DNA of 64,000 nt, taken from positions 9,107,001 through 9,171,000 of the forward strand of contig OZ020309.1 in the NCBI GenBank assembly GCA_963971305.1, written 5' to 3'. Source of the stretch: Arcuatula senhousia (lineage: Eukaryota; Mollusca; Bivalvia; Mytilida; Mytilidae). The notes beneath the pieces are model-generated. The model made no database searches and was not told the DNA's origin. It saw nothing but the letters and a program-made list of their open reading frames with translations. The position numbers were made by a program, and so were the translations under genes. Below, one piece after another: positions 1 to 12,430 of the stretch. The first letter of the stretch is position 1; each line of letters opens with the position of its first letter.

Positions 1-171
1 TTTCGAAAAATTATTCCTCATCAGCAGCACTAGAACCCAAACAAAGGAAATCCACATTTCAAAAGATGTTCAAAATGCATTATGCCAAACGAAACCCAAA
101 TATATGCATGTATAGCTAAGGGCAAAACTATGATGGGTGGAGTTTAACTCACCTTTCATAAATTAATAACA

Positions 172-331
172 AGTGCGGATCCAGGATTTTCGATTACAGG
201 GGGCACAGATATTTAATATTCGCCAAGCGGAGTGAGGGCCGAAAAGGTTTTGCCTCTTTAATGATTTAATGGTAAAAAATTAATTTTTTCCACATTTTAG
301 AGGGGGCGCACACCCCTGAATCCGCGCCTGA
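172..331. mobile_element. Short MITE with GCGGATCC-type ends (about 160 bp)
   Basis: The left end TGCGGATCCAGGATTTT and the right end CTGAATCCGCGCCTG are imperfect inverted repeats around a non-coding core. It belongs to a family with further, mostly degraded copies at 4197-4335, 6660-6825, 17757-17930, 22912-23960, 29290-29418, 37755-37880 and 61640-61775. Confidence 0.55.
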
Positions 332-1056
332 ATAATCTATTTGATGCATGTATGTCAAATAAGTAAAGGATGACTATATGAAAGAGCATCAATGAAAACA
401 GTATATCTAAAATATGCAATTAATCTTACAGCACTTATTTCATGTATCCATAAGCCATAAAAAACATTAAAGACAATACCTCCTTTCATTAGAGCAAATC
501 AAAATCAACATAGTTTCAACATAAAATAAAGAAGTAGAATAAAAGAAGTTTTAGTGAAGAATTGTGACGTTGAAAAAAATTGTTCTTAAAATAATGAGCT
601 CAGACTTGTTTTTAGTAGAATATAGAATATAAGAAGTTTTGACCTTGAAAATTTATTTATTTTTTCTCTCTTTTCTTTGAATATTATTTTCATATATTCA
701 AGAGCTCAATTATTTTATACATGATAAGTCTTTGACATGTAAATAATTTATTTTGGCAACATGACTGCTAAAATTTCTGACATCTCAGTTGTTTTTGTGA
801 TCTTTGGTGAAAACATTTTCCTTTTTTTCATCCCTTATGAGAAATTACTAAAAAAATAATTTACAAGTGATATCAATAAAATGTAAATATTTTCAACATT
901 AATTTGTCTTAATTGCACATTAATTTCCATCAGTATTTCCATTAATCTTATCATTATAATTTAACATTTTGAGTCCAATTATGCATGATAGTTTCAAATC
1001 AATGATTTTTTTTTAATGAAAAAGCAAAAACACAATAAAATTTTAAAGTTACTTAC
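332..1056. other. AT-rich non-coding stretch
   Basis: Nothing recognised beyond low-complexity A/T tracts. Confidence 0.5.
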
Positions 1057-1150
1057 CAAGCTAGAAAGGTTTCTTGTGTTGATGCTGTCCTTGACCTTAA
1101 TTGAATGTTTTCCCTCCGCAGTAGATTTTGACACAAGATCAGCAGGATTC
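1057..1150 (-). CDS. Candidate internal exon, unidentified minus-strand gene
   Basis: On the minus strand a good acceptor (TTTGTTTTAG) precedes 1150 and a consensus donor GTAAGT follows 1057. The 94-nt exon is open in two frames. One reads NPADLVSKSTAEGKHSIKV then KDSINTRNLSSL. The other reads ILLILCQNLLRRENIQL and is phase-compatible with the 7785-7832 candidate upstream and a possible last exon at 29-11 (AADEE stop). I do not recognise the protein in either frame. Confidence 0.35.
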
Positions 1151-2391
1151 CTAAAACAAAGATTTGACACCAGTATCATAATCAATCATCAAAAATATGG
1201 CACACTGTAAAATGAGGAAGAGACTGTGGTTATTGGAAAGAATGTAAAATGTCAAAACTGCATATTTATTCATGCAAATATGCTGAAAATGACCTTTTTG
1301 AATGAAGATTGGAAATAAAATTGTGATGATCGTAATAATGTTCAAATCATGTCAATGAAAAATTAAGATTTTTAACTAAAAATAGTAGCAGATTCAGATG
1401 AGGGCGCACCCGGCAAGTGCCTCATCAAAATTTAGAATTTTTTTAAAAATTATCTTTATTTTTTACCCTGGATTTTTTAATACCAGTAGATTTTTCTAAT
1501 ATTCATTCAGTGAGCTCTCTATAATGTTATTTTGTCACTAACTTTTTTAGTTATTAATGACAATAAAATTTGATTTGATTTATAATATCAAATCCTGACT
1601 ATGCACTTTTAAAGTTCTTCATTACTTTTATGGGTCATTACAAACATACATTTAACAGCAGCAATTCAAAATTCTGCTTTTGAACTGGGGACAAGATTCC
1701 AAACAAAAAATTTAGAGCTATTAAAGAATGATTAAATTATTTTGATGTTAATTTGTACAGTGCTAAAAAATGATTGCCTATGATGACTAACAATTTAAAA
1801 TCAAAATCAATATTCTTAAGAAAACAAGAAATGAAAAAAAAGAGAAAAAATCTTACAAGAGAGTGGCTATCATTTTCCCACATAACATCAATTTTTAACA
1901 TACCACATTTTAGAGTATGCCAACCATTAAAGCTACTGTCAGTTTTATTACATCATACCCCCTGGTGACCCCTAACCAGACCCCCTTATTACAATGTAAC
2001 ATGTTCATAATAGCATCATTATATACTAATTTAATGGATATTTTATTTGTTTACCAATTGTATTTATTGTAAAATTTAAATATTATGATATATTCAAACT
2101 GAATTCTAATCCAAATTATCTGGGTCAAAATTTTATGTCTATAAAAACTTAGGAGATAACTGTATAAATTTTCAAAAGAGCACTTATTTTTTTTTATTTC
2201 AAGAGAAATTTTGCATATATATTTCACACAAATATATCATATACAAAATAAGTTTTTGCATTTTGCTTTTTTATCTCCTTAATTTATTATAGTTATAGTG
2301 ATATGCTTCTGGAACCAAAGGACTCCCATTGAAAATGTCAAATATTCAGGGTATATCTTATCATGAATGCTTAAAATGCATGGTATCAAGA
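1151..2391. other. AT-rich non-coding stretch with repeat fragments
   Basis: Contains a fragment of the GCGGATCC MITE family near 1388-1480 and an AATAAAATTTGATTTGATTT string at 1561-1580, resembling the 3' tail of a non-LTR element. No gene supported. Confidence 0.4.
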
Positions 2392-2566
2392 CATACCCAT
2401 AGCCAGAAATATTTTCGATCAAGGGTTTGATTTTCAAAATAATCTTTATTTAATTGTGCTTACCAAATTTCAGCTTTTTACATATATTTTTCTAAATTTT
2501 TTTCGTCAAGGGGGGGGGGGGGGGTGCTTGTCCGTACCCCTTGAATCCCCCCTGGCTACGGGTATG
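2392..2566. mobile_element. MITE with CATACCCATAGCCAG termini
   Basis: The left end CATACCCATAGCCAG is the reverse complement of the right CTGGCTACGGGTATG with one mismatch. A 15-G run (2510-2524) lies inside. 175 bp, non-coding. Confidence 0.55.
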
Positions 2567-3485
2567 CAAGATATGGGTTTCCAACCAGCTGTGATTAAGC
2601 AGTGAAATGACATGTGGTTTGTAACCTTATAATTAAAGATGTCATCTGATTTATATTCAATATTTTAACCATATCATAAAATCCCATTATCACCTCAATT
2701 TTGATATACATGTACCATCCACTAATCAATATCTTAGCAAATTATATATTGAAAACAATATTCACAACCAAATTTCAGACTATGAATTTTGCTACATCTG
2801 ACACGCAAGTGAAACCTCTGTCCCCATATAAGAGCAAAAACGTGAATTTGTTTTCAGTAACTTTTTTCCTGTGACTTTTATTAGCCCTTTTTACAACTTG
2901 CATGAAAAACCCATCATAGATTCAGATCTCACAACAAAACATTTCTATCACCTAATCGAGGATTTTCCCTTGTTCAATTTCCGCTTTCAACTTACAAATA
3001 CTATAACACCAAACTTGTGTTTTATCAGCTTATAACCTAATAACAGGGGATTAAGGCCTCTTAGCACAATGACAAAATTAATGTCTAATTAGAAAGTATC
3101 GCCATTAAGCATTGAATGGGTGAAAATCAATAGAAGTTAGAGGAGATAATGATTCCATGAAAAATTGTATTTGTGGTGGAATTCATTTGTTAAATTTAAG
3201 ATACATATACTCTAAAGACTGATATGGCTTTGCAGGAATTACATACTAGGGTAATTTATATGTGAATTGATAGCAATATATGTTTAGAAAGCTCAGGGTT
3301 AAATACATGTTAGCTAGAGACAATTGCACCATAACTTACATTTATTTAGAAATAAAAAGGTACCAAGACATTTATTCCCATGAGGCCTGGTAATCAACAG
3401 GAAGTAGAAGTCTGACAGATCTGAAAATTGTTAAGGACATGCAGTTTTTCATACAGAACCTGTGATGTTCTGCTTTAATTTGAAA
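2567..3485. other. Non-coding stretch
   Basis: AT-rich. No gene or clear repeat recognised. Confidence 0.45.
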
Positions 3486-3694
3486 ACTGTAAACCAGGAA
3501 ATTTTCGCGGCAGTTTTATTTTCGTGATTTTCGCGTTGACATTGTAGCGAGAAAATTAAACAGCGCGAATATGTTTGTCTTCCATTGTAGTCTATGGACA
3601 ATAACTCTTCAACGCGAAGTTAAAACTGCACAAACTAATATTTTACCGTACAAACGCAAAAGAAAGACTGTGCGAAAATTTCCAGGTTTACAGT
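3486..3694. mobile_element. Foldback MITE with ACTGTAAACC termini (209 bp)
   Basis: Begins ACTGTAAACCAGGAAATTTT and ends with AATTTCCAGGTTTACAGT in inverted orientation. The core carries CG-containing strings (TTCGCG, CAGCGCGAA). A relative of near-equal length (211 bp) lies at 24562-24772, and a degraded one at about 38858-39060 shares the core string around GTCCATAGACTACA. Confidence 0.65.
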
Positions 3695-5100
3695 AATATT
3701 AATGTAGTTTCTGAGAATTTTTTATATGTATACAATTTAATGCCCCTACCCTCCCCCTTGATCAAATTTTTCTCCAATTGTATTTATTAAGTCAAACTGC
3801 TATAATTATCAAAGCACACAGCTTGAATTCTATTAACCCAACAGAGTAATACATCAATAGCATGCAATGTCAGCTGAGCTTTAATTCTTCTCATTTACTT
3901 TTTATTTCAAGTTTGCCAAAAAACAATGTCAAGGAAAACAATACATTCTGAAAGGAACTGTGTATTGCCAGCCATCAATTAATGAAGATATATCTTTAAG
4001 GATGTCAGTGTTAGAAGACAGAAATTATGTAAAGGACACAAAGAAAATCCAAAAGACCGGCATAGAAATTTTAAAGACTTTTACAATACTTAACATACCT
4101 ATGAAATGATTATCATTGAAAAGTCAGTAACAGTAAAACATGATGAGGCTGCGGTTAATAGTTGCTGAGAAAATGTTAGTACGTACTTTCACAACCAGGT
4201 GTGGATTCAGATGGGGGCCCACCCAGCGGGCACCCCACCCCCTCTAAAATTTGGAAAAAAAGGTTTTGTGATATATAATCTTGATGGAAAAATACCCATA
4301 TTTTTTCTTATTCTATCAGTGCGCCCCTATCATTACACCAACTGCCTCAACCACTCTCACTGCACTATCTGTAACTGCTGCGTAAATAAACAACTGTCAC
4401 CAGGAACCTACTGAACTCATAACATATGCTGAATATAACACACTGAATGTTTTCTTAAGAGATTATTATCATCAGCATGTCTAGAAGTAGTACTACATGT
4501 AGTACAAATGTGACCTTGACATTGTAATCAACAGAAGACTTCTAAATAGCACAAAAATAACAGCAATTTACATTTCAACTGAAAAACAGCCTTCAATGTG
4601 ACCAGTGGTTGCTGCTTAGGCCACTTTAAAAAGATATTATGTGCAATTCAATATTACCTTCGAAAGAATCCTCTTCTTACATTAGCATGTATATTGGTTG
4701 TATTTCAAATGTGACCTTGACATTGAGAGGAATAAAATTGATTTCAAAATAAAAAGAGCATGTACTACACACAAGTTTATATTTGAAACCCCAGGAAAAA
4801 GAATTCTTGATCAAAAACTTTAATTTGAATGATTAATGTTATACACTGATTTATATTATCATCAGATGTAAAGGCACGGTGTGAACCAAAGCCTGAGCCA
4901 TAAGAACATATATGTCCAAAAGAAAAGGGGTGTTCTCAGTGACACCTCTCCCTATCCACACATGTTGATTAGTTAAGAGCTAAATAGAAGCTCTGATTAT
5001 GTACCATGGGTGAAAGATAGTCCTGTAACATAAAATGGGGCATGATGTTTTCATTTGGATATTTATATGTGACCCTTAATTTATTCTTATGCAGATTTTT
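3695..5100. other. Non-coding stretch with MITE fragment
   Basis: Holds a GCGGATCC-family relative at 4197-4335 (GTGGATTCAGATGGGGGCCC to GTGCGCCCCTATC) and an ACAGGAAGTAG-containing fragment at about 3398-3440 just 5' of it. No gene recognised. Confidence 0.4.
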
Positions 5101-6023
5101 TTTAACAACAAGAGTTAACACTAAAGTATGTCTCGCCTGCCAGCACCATCAGAAACAATTATTCTTTCTTACTTCCACTATATTTTGAATTTACATGGAT
5201 TTTCAGTTTCTGAGATCAAAAGATGTTTATAGAACTTAAATATTGCAAATATATGCAATAAAAATAATCAAAGTCACTCAACCGGAAAATCAAGGTCAAG
5301 GTCAAAAGATGGGGATGCAACTGTGCTAAGCAACTACTGGGGCATATGCATACCAAGTTTCATCAACCTAGGACCTATAGTTCTTGAGATATGGAGGTGC
5401 TTGCAAAACTTTTCCATTGCTATTATATGAATTGAAAATTGTCAAAGTCACTCAACCAAAAATTCAAGGTCAAGGTCAAAAGATGGGGATGCAACTGTGC
5501 TAAGCTACTACTGGGGCATATGCATACCAAGTTTCATCAACCTAGGACTTGTAGTTCTTGAGATATGGAGTCGCTCGCAAAACTTTTCCATTGCTATTAT
5601 ATGTATTGAAAATTGTCAAAGTCACTCAACCGGAAAATCAAGGTCAAGGTCAAAAGATGGGGATGCAACTGTGCTAAGCTACTACTGGGGCATATGCATA
5701 CCAAGTTTCATCAACCTAGGACCTATAGTTCTTGAGGTATGGAGGTGCTCGCAAAACTTTTCCATTGCTATTATATGTATTGAAAATTGACAAAGTCACT
5801 CAACCGGAAAATCAAGGTCAAGGTCAAAAGATGGGGATGCAACTGTGCTAAGCTACTACTGGGGCATATGCATACCAAGTTTCATCAACCTAGGACTTAT
5901 AGTTCTTGAGATATGGAGGTGCTCATAAAACTTTTCCAAAAAGTTAACGCCGCCGTCGCCGCCGCTGCCGCGGCCGGTAAAGTGACACCTATGTCCCGCT
6001 CTGCTTCGCAGGCGAGACAAAAA
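5101..6023. mobile_element. Tandem-core hairpin element, family A, copy 1 (174-bp units)
   Basis: The left end has GTATGTCTCGCCTGCC (5128 on) and the right end GCAGGCGAGACAAAAA (to about 6023), inverted to each other. Between them are nearly four 174-bp tandem units, with CAAGGTCAAGGTCAAAAG starting at 5291, 5465, 5639 and 5813. A GCC-rich microsatellite (5948-5975) follows the array. The ORFs here are products of a repeat period divisible by three, not genes. Further copies: 60774-61325 and 40735-41115. Confidence 0.8.
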
Positions 6024-6659
6024 CAGACCTGAATTCTTAGTTACACATGATGAATTTAAACTTAAAAGAGGGTTATTTATCTTTTCATTAGGTATATTAA
6101 ATATTCTCTGATTAAGACTTTTTTTGAAAATTACAAACATCCATGTGAAAACTTTAAAATGTCTGAAAGACATCAATGCCCCACCAGACAACAAGGAAAA
6201 TAACTTTCAACGAAAAGATAAACCTGACAGACAAGCTACCCTTAACACTTAATGCCCAAGGGGCCTAAAAATAATACACCTGCATTTAAAACTGCATTCC
6301 CTGAAACTATTGTATTGATTTAAGTCTATTGACTAATTTTCAATACTTTAATTTCCTTTGAGAAAAATGATGAGCTGTTTAAATACTATATATAACGAAT
6401 AATTGCTTTGACAAAAGCGTGCTTTTTAATACCCAACAGCATGCAAAAACACAATCTAAGGCTTCCAAAGGCTATCAGACAATGGAAGCGCTACATGAAT
6501 TTTTCCACAATGAGAATATTCAATAAAACTAACAACAAAGGGTCTTTTTTATGTTTAAAGACATTTGTTTCATGATAAAAATATTTATTTCAGGTTGGAG
6601 CCATCAATCTAAGACAACTATAATAAATGGAAGAATTCAGTGATTTGGTATTTGTTTGT

Positions 6660-7075
6660 AGGGGTAAATCCAGATGGAGGGCCCCTTGGAGGGAGGGGGG
6701 CTGCCTTTTGGGCAGAAAATTTAGATATATATATATATGGTTAATCATTCAAGCATGATCAAAGTACCCCCCCCCCCCAAGCCAGTTAATTGCCCCCCCT
6801 TTCAAAGTTTCTGGAATCCATCACTGATTTGGTAGCAAGTATTGTGGTTATCATAGGTGATAGAATGCCATTGGCCAAAAACACTGTTTAACCTTTAGGG
6901 GGCTGTAACCCCTATTATAGGGGTCATCTGACAACTTCAACTGTATGGAGACTTTTGTAAAGCTAAATGAGCTGAACATTTAAGCAAGCCACAGCTTTTC
7001 TCTATCTGCAATACTTTTCATTCTAATTTGGCCAAAAACACTATTTTTTACCTTTAAGGGGCTGTTACCCTAAGT
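6660..7075. repeat. GCGGATCC-family MITE remnant next to family E monomers
   Basis: 6660-6825 contains facing ends AAATCCAGATGGAGG and TTCTGGAATCCATCAC with a TA run and C-runs. 6872-7075 is about 1.3 units of the family E core (GGGGTCATCTGACAACTTC, GCTTTTCTCTATCTGC), with no hairpin ends seen. Confidence 0.5.
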
Positions 7076-7784
7076 TTTTACATTTGTGCTTTCTAGCAAT
7101 TACATGTACACACCATGTTATTGAAAACATAAGAAAATGTCTTTCTTCAGGAAACCACAATAATAATTGAATCAATAAAAGCTTTAATTTTTTAACAAAT
7201 GAAGTTTTGCACACATATAAACTTTTATGTTTTTTAGCATAAATAGATTCTCAGGTATTGTATTGTATCATAATTATTTGTTTGTAAATGTTGCTGGTCA
7301 TAATTTGAATCAATAAAATATTAGAATATGAAAAGTTTCCAAAAAGTTCTAATTTTATTAGCATGGTACATTAAAATACAACTAAAGGCAATAAAATTAT
7401 CATGTCTAATGCAAATTTTCTAATTGGTTTCAAATAAAACTGCACATCATTGCAGCAGTTTTCAAAAAGTATGGATGCATTTTTACAATTTTTTTTATCT
7501 TTTAATGCAAACAAATTTTCTTTTAAAATCTAAAGAAATGTCTTTTTATTCATCGTTGTCTAAGAATTATACATTTGATAGTAAATATATTGAATCAAAA
7601 TATCATCATGCTAAATGACCCTACTTCACACAAGAAGTGAAGTTTATCAAATATCAACCTTGTAAAGGTATCAACAATGCATAGAAATAGCATTATTATT
7701 TAAAAAAATCTTTTCTAGATATTAAAAAAAAATATAAAGGAAAGCTTATTGATCTACAAGATAATGTTTATAGTTGTAACTAAC
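7076..7784. other. AT-rich non-coding stretch
   Basis: No gene recognised. Upstream (minus-strand downstream) flank of the 7785-7832 candidate exon. Confidence 0.4.
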
Positions 7785-7832
7785 CTTCTTTCAAAGCAAT
7801 AATCCTAACTTTGCAGTGAAGAATCTTCTTGT
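7785..7832 (-). CDS. Candidate 48-nt internal exon, unidentified minus-strand gene
   Basis: The minus strand shows a polypyrimidine-rich acceptor (TTTATTTCTCAATTACAG) and donor GTTAGT. Only one of three frames is open: KKILHCKVRIIALKE with split codons on both sides. It may belong to the same transcript as the 1057-1150 candidate. No family assigned. Confidence 0.35.
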
Positions 7833-8149
7833 CTGTAATTGAGAAATAAAAACTTAGAATCAATAGCAGCACAAAACATCTGGTCGAGATTAAAGCAGGA
7901 ATGTCACTCAGCAGTACTAGTTTCTATACACAAGGCTTAGACATGATAAAAAGGGGACATAACTCAATAGACAAAAATAATTAAAGGGGAATAACTGATT
8001 ATTAAGCAGGAATGTCACTTAAAGTAATAATAGAGGCTAAAGACAAGATAGAAAATGGGAATAGTGGTGCTATTAATACCCCCACTCAACCATTAAAGAA
8101 AACAGGAAGTAAATGTTCACCTGACTGGATTTAAATTTATGCATTTTAT

Positions 8150-8310
8150 TTAATTAGGCCGTGGGCCAATTGCAGAACCACGAGCAGCCCCTACTGGCCT
8201 AGTTGAAGGCTGCTGGTGGTTGTCCATTGTGGTTTTTCTGAATTGCCGCTTGATTTTGGGCTGTGTCGTGTCCACTTATTCCACATCTCATTTTTTTTAT
8301 TGGAAAGGGG
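8150..8310 (+). repeat. SINE-like dispersed repeat, copy 1
   Basis: Shares GAAGGCTGCTGG...TGTCCATTGTGG and CACTTATTCCACATCTCATT with copies at 13795-14040, 28085-28440, 40395-40715 and 42655-42790, all in the same orientation. No Pol III boxes were clear, so the class is uncertain. Confidence 0.55.
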
Positions 8311-9030
8311 AGGTAAATTCTAAAAGATACTGGAGGCTTAAGAGATAGAAAGTGAGAATAACTGATTATATTAGGAAAATGCTACATCATAGTACCTTAG
8401 TCACTATACACAAGAGGCTCCCAATGACTCAACCAAAAAAGGCTGCGACCTATAAAGGAATAGACTTTATAATGGTATGATGATATCCGAGTCCAAAATT
8501 ACCAATACCTTAAAAATCTATTGAAACCACATGCAACCTTAGTGACATACAGGCATTTAAATCAACCTACAGAGATTTTAAGAAGTGAATCCAAAGGGGT
8601 ACCCAGATAGAGCCACACATAAACATATTAGACAATAAAGACAGTAAGGGGGGTAACTTTTATAGAAGGAACGTATCTTAGTTTAGTACTAGTTTCTATA
8701 TACTTAACGCCATAAAAGACATGATAGAAATGGGAGATAACTCAATGGAAATAAATAAGCAAAGGGGGAAAACTGATTATCTACTAGTACATGTATTTTA
8801 ATCGTACATGAGCTTTTTTATAAAACAATATTGGATCTTTTATCTTGTAAAGAAGATCTAGAACTTCAATTATTTTCAATTAATACATTTTAAACAACCC
8901 TATTTGTCAAACTATGACAAAACAATTTTTTTTCTACAGATCAGTCAAACAAAAAATACAGATCAAAGTTTATAGCAATATGGAGCCCGGATCCAAGGAA
9001 AGGCATACCAGGCATACAGCCCCCTAAAAC
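8311..9030. other. Non-coding stretch
   Basis: AT-rich with phrases repeated nearby (for example GGAATAACTGATTAT). No gene recognised. Confidence 0.35.
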
Positions 9031-9350
9031 TAAACAAGTGTGGCCACTAAAAGTATGTCTGGCCTGCTGGCACCATCACAAAAATCAAATACCTAAGCTT
9101 TCATTTCTTGACATAAACACAAAAAGTGTCTGTATACCCAATATCAGATGCCTAGCTATTTATTCATCGTCAAAAAAGTCTAACAAAACAGTTTATGGCC
9201 TGAAAAAAGACCTAAGTTCACAGTCACTGGAGCGTGAAAATGAGGTCAGGGTCAAACAACATGGTGACAGTTGCATAGACCATAACCTGATCTGTCTGCA
9301 TACAAAATATCAGATGCTTAGCTATTATTCTTTACACCACCCCTAGTAAA
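9031..9350. repeat. Family A-related fragment
   Basis: Begins with AAAGTATGTCTGGCCTGCTGGCACC, similar to the left end of family A. It has two partial core units (CAGTCACTGGAGCGTGAAAA, AATATCAGATGC...TAGCTATT), and the right hairpin is absent. A relative lies at about 39950-40400. Confidence 0.5.
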
Positions 9351-10004
9351 ACTAAATTCCTGGATCTGAAGTGAAAATGAAATAACGGTAAGTCTTAAAA
9401 CTTGAGTGGCAGTCTTACATGGAAGACGTACGTATGTCGTTTGTGTCTTAAAATGTTCAGTAAACAGGAAGCAGATGAAATATGGGTATAAAACGCTCAA
9501 TACTATAAAGTACTATAGAAAAAAAACCTCTCTCCAGATTTTCAGAATACAAATTTTAATTGAGAAAATATAATGCCTTAAGTTACCATATTAAATATAC
9601 AATACTTTATCAGAAAAAAAGTACATCTTAGAAGTACATCTAAAACTCTCAAGGCATCCAAAAGCATGCTATTGGAGATTGATATTACAGTCTCCAAAGT
9701 TGTTTCTAATCAACTTTATATCCATTGATATACACAATGTAAATTCATTGCAAACTATAATTCAAAATTGCGTATCACGGAAAAGTACAAGTCATGCATT
9801 AGTATAAATTATTAATTTCAATACACATTTGTAATTCGTTGATGCTTCAATTGACTAGTACAAACATTATTTGCAGTTATTATAAATAATAAATTAATCA
9901 ATGAGATTTGAAACATTTTTTATAATGCAAAACAAAACGAAATGTAAACATGGTAAAGTGACCTGTACAAATACTGTAACAAAAAAAAAATCGGTCAAAG
10001 TCAA

Positions 10005-10217
10005 AAATGGCCAGATTTCGTTTAAATGGAAGTAGGTAAGACTGACAGACCTGAAATCGGATCCAACCTTATGGGACGCCACCCTGATGCTGTATATCAA
10101 ATGGCTGTGATAAATAGTTGCTGAGAAAACTGTTACGAAAATTTCTTGCCCACCCGTCCGCCTGTCCAACATTCACCATTTAAATTAACCTGGATTTTTC
10201 ACATTAAACGAGAAATC
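10005..10217. mobile_element. Single-unit hairpin element, family G relative
   Basis: Left TGGCCAGATTTCGTTTAAA and right AAACGAGAAATCTGGCCAAAAA are inverted. One core unit contains GGAAGTAGGTAAGACTGACA and CTGTTACGAAAATTTCTTGC, then a pyrimidine-rich CCGTCCGCCTGTCC tract. Partial relatives at about 27395-27595 and 30215-30385. Confidence 0.6.
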
Positions 10218-10416
10218 TGGCCAAAAACAGAATTGTGGTCTTTTATGCAAGATGTGGCTTTCACTTGCGTTTTAAAGTAACACTACAGGAGGACACAGGA
10301 TGCAGGATGACAGATGTGTTCAAGCATCATCTTATGTCCTAGGTTTCACTGTGTTGTAACAAAAGTAAACCAATTCTAACAATCTATTAAACCATTGGTT
10401 AAAAAATAAAGAAAGA

Positions 10417-11152
10417 ATGTGTCCATGGGACACGGATGCCCCCGCTGGCCCCAAACAGGAAGTAGATTTCTGACAAGTCTGAAAATTGCAAAGGACATAC
10501 AGTTGTCATACTGATCCATCCTACCAAGTTTCAAAACATTCTGGTATAGAGTTCCTGAGAAAAGCTTGACGGAAATTTTCATATCATGTTCTCATACTTT
10601 AAAATTGGCCCAAACAGGAAGTAGATGTCCAACAGGTCTCAAAATCACTTAGGACGTATAGTTTGTCATACTGAACCATCCTACCAAGTTTCAAATCATT
10701 CTCATGTAAGGTTCCTGAAAAAAGCTTGACGGAAATTTTCATAGTCATGTTTACATATTTTAACATTGGCCTAAGTCCCAAACAGGAAGTAGATGTCCGA
10801 CAGGTCTGAGAATAGCTCAGGACATACAGTTTGTCATATTGATCCATCCTACCAAGTTTCAAAACATTCTGGTATACAGTTCCTGAGAAAAGCTTGACGG
10901 AAATTTTCATATCATGTTCACATACTTTAAAATTGGCCTAAGTCCCAAACAGGAAGTAGATGTCCGACAGGTCTCAAAATCGCTTAGAACATATAGTTTG
11001 TCATACTCAACCATCCTACCAAGTTTCAAATCATTCTCATGTATGGTTCCTGAGAAAAACTTGACGGAAATTCGTACGGACGTACGGATGTACGGACGGA
11101 CGGACATGAGTAAAACTTAATGCCCCCCGACATGTCGTCGCGGGGGCATAAA
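10417..11152. mobile_element. Tandem-core hairpin element, family B (about 168-bp units)
   Basis: The left end GGATGCCCCCGCTGGCCCC and the right end GTCGTCGCGGGGGCATAAAAA are inverted. Four units start with AAACAGGAAGTAGAT near 10453, 10612, 10780 and 10948 (spacing 159, 168, 168). The array ends in a GGAC tetranucleotide run (11075-11103) and a 3' hairpin at 11121-11148. The minus-strand ORFs through it repeat the same peptide and are not genes. Confidence 0.8.
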
Positions 11153-11202
11153 AATGGTTTAGATTTTTCCTTGCCCTAAAAGCTTGTAAGGATGCGAAAC
11201 AA

Positions 11203-12000
11203 GTAAATCTGTGAGCTAATGCTCACTAGTGATACCCCCGCTCCCCAAACTAAGCCATGCATACAAGCTTGAATACTCTGCAGACAGGAAGTAGTTGACC
11301 TAGGAACATAAAATCACTATACACCATATGGAACTATAGGATAAAGCTATATACAAAATATCAGACCTCTATCTCATGTAGTTGCTTGGGAAACTGTGAC
11401 GGAAATTTTGCATTTATGTCCATTATGTGTAAAAACCTAAGTATTCGGTAAACAGGAAGTAGTCTACCTACGACCATAAAATTGGTATACACCATATGAT
11501 CCTATATGATAAAGCTGTATACAAAATATAAGACCTCTATCTCATGTAGTTGCTTGGGAAAATGTGACGGAAATTTTGCATTTATGTCCATTATGTGTAA
11601 AACCTAAGTATTCGGTAAACAGGAAGTATATTACCTAGGAGCATACAATCGGTATACACCATATGGTACTGTAGGATAAAGCTATATACAAAATATAAGA
11701 CCTCTATCTCATGTAGTTGCTTGGGAAAATGTGACGGAAATTTTGCATTTATGTCCATTGTGTGTAAAAACCTAAGTATTTGGTAAACAGGAAGTAAACT
11801 ACCTAGGAGCATAAAATCGGTATACACCATATGGTACTATAGGATAAAGCTATATACAAAATATCAAAACTCTATCTCATGTAGTTGCTTAGAAAACTGC
11901 GACGGAAGTTTTGTTACGGACGGACGAACGGACGGACGGACGGACGAACGGACAAGGGTAAAACAGTATACCCCCCTCTTCTTCGAAGCGGGGGTATAAT
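11203..12000. mobile_element. Tandem-core hairpin element, family C, copy 1 (168-bp units)
   Basis: Starts GTAAATCTGTGAGCTAATGC then GATACCCCCGCTCC, and ends with the hairpin 11967-11998 (TATACCCCC...GGGGGTATA). Four units have CAGGAAGT at 11285, 11453, 11620 and 11788. A GGAC/GAAC run lies at 11918-11954. Copies: 21870-22665 (same orientation) and 59043-59866 (inverted). Confidence 0.85.
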
Positions 12001-12430
12001 AAATTCTATTCCATGGAAAGGTTAATTTGGGTCGACAGGGCAAGACAATAAGGAACAATGTGATAGTATTTCCCACCACTTTTTCTGTGCATGTGCAGTC
12101 GTTTAAAAACTTAAAATCCGAAAAAGGAAAGAACGTTTTTTCTCCGATTATATTGTGGCACTGGTACAATTTGGCAGACTCTGAACAATAGCGAGCTTTG
12201 CTTTGCTGGAAAATAAACCACTGTATTAGTATTGTGCACTCTTGATGGTGTGACTTATCCAAGAACAAAGTGAAGCAAATACTTCAGTTATGTTGCAACA
12301 TACAGGAACTTGCCCTTCATGAGCGAGACTTGACTTTACACTTGTTTTGTTGTATAGCTTATTGCAATATTGGAGCATCAGGTCAGATATTTGGCTTCAG
12401 TGGGTTTTTATTGGTACTCTTCAGAACTGT

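Noticed and set aside
1857..1935. Open minus-strand segment (FNGWHTLKCGMLKIDV) between AG and GTAAGA
   Set aside because: The acceptor has no pyrimidine tract, 26 open codons are expected by chance, and the phase does not join to the 1057-1150 candidate in either frame.
5497..5790. 97-aa plus-strand ORF with an internal duplicate
   Set aside because: It lies wholly inside family A tandem units of 174 bp; there is no splice or gene context.
5101..6023. Regularly spaced repeats considered as a CRISPR array
   Set aside because: Units are contiguous 174-bp tandems without unique spacers, in a eukaryotic genome. They belong to a hairpin-ended element.
9038..9346. 102-aa plus-strand ORF
   Set aside because: It overlaps a family A-related repeat (GTATGTCTGGCCTGC end and core units).
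10599..11107. Minus-strand ORFs of 103 and 66 aa with shared peptides
   Set aside because: They are translations of family B 168-bp units and start and stop with the repeats.
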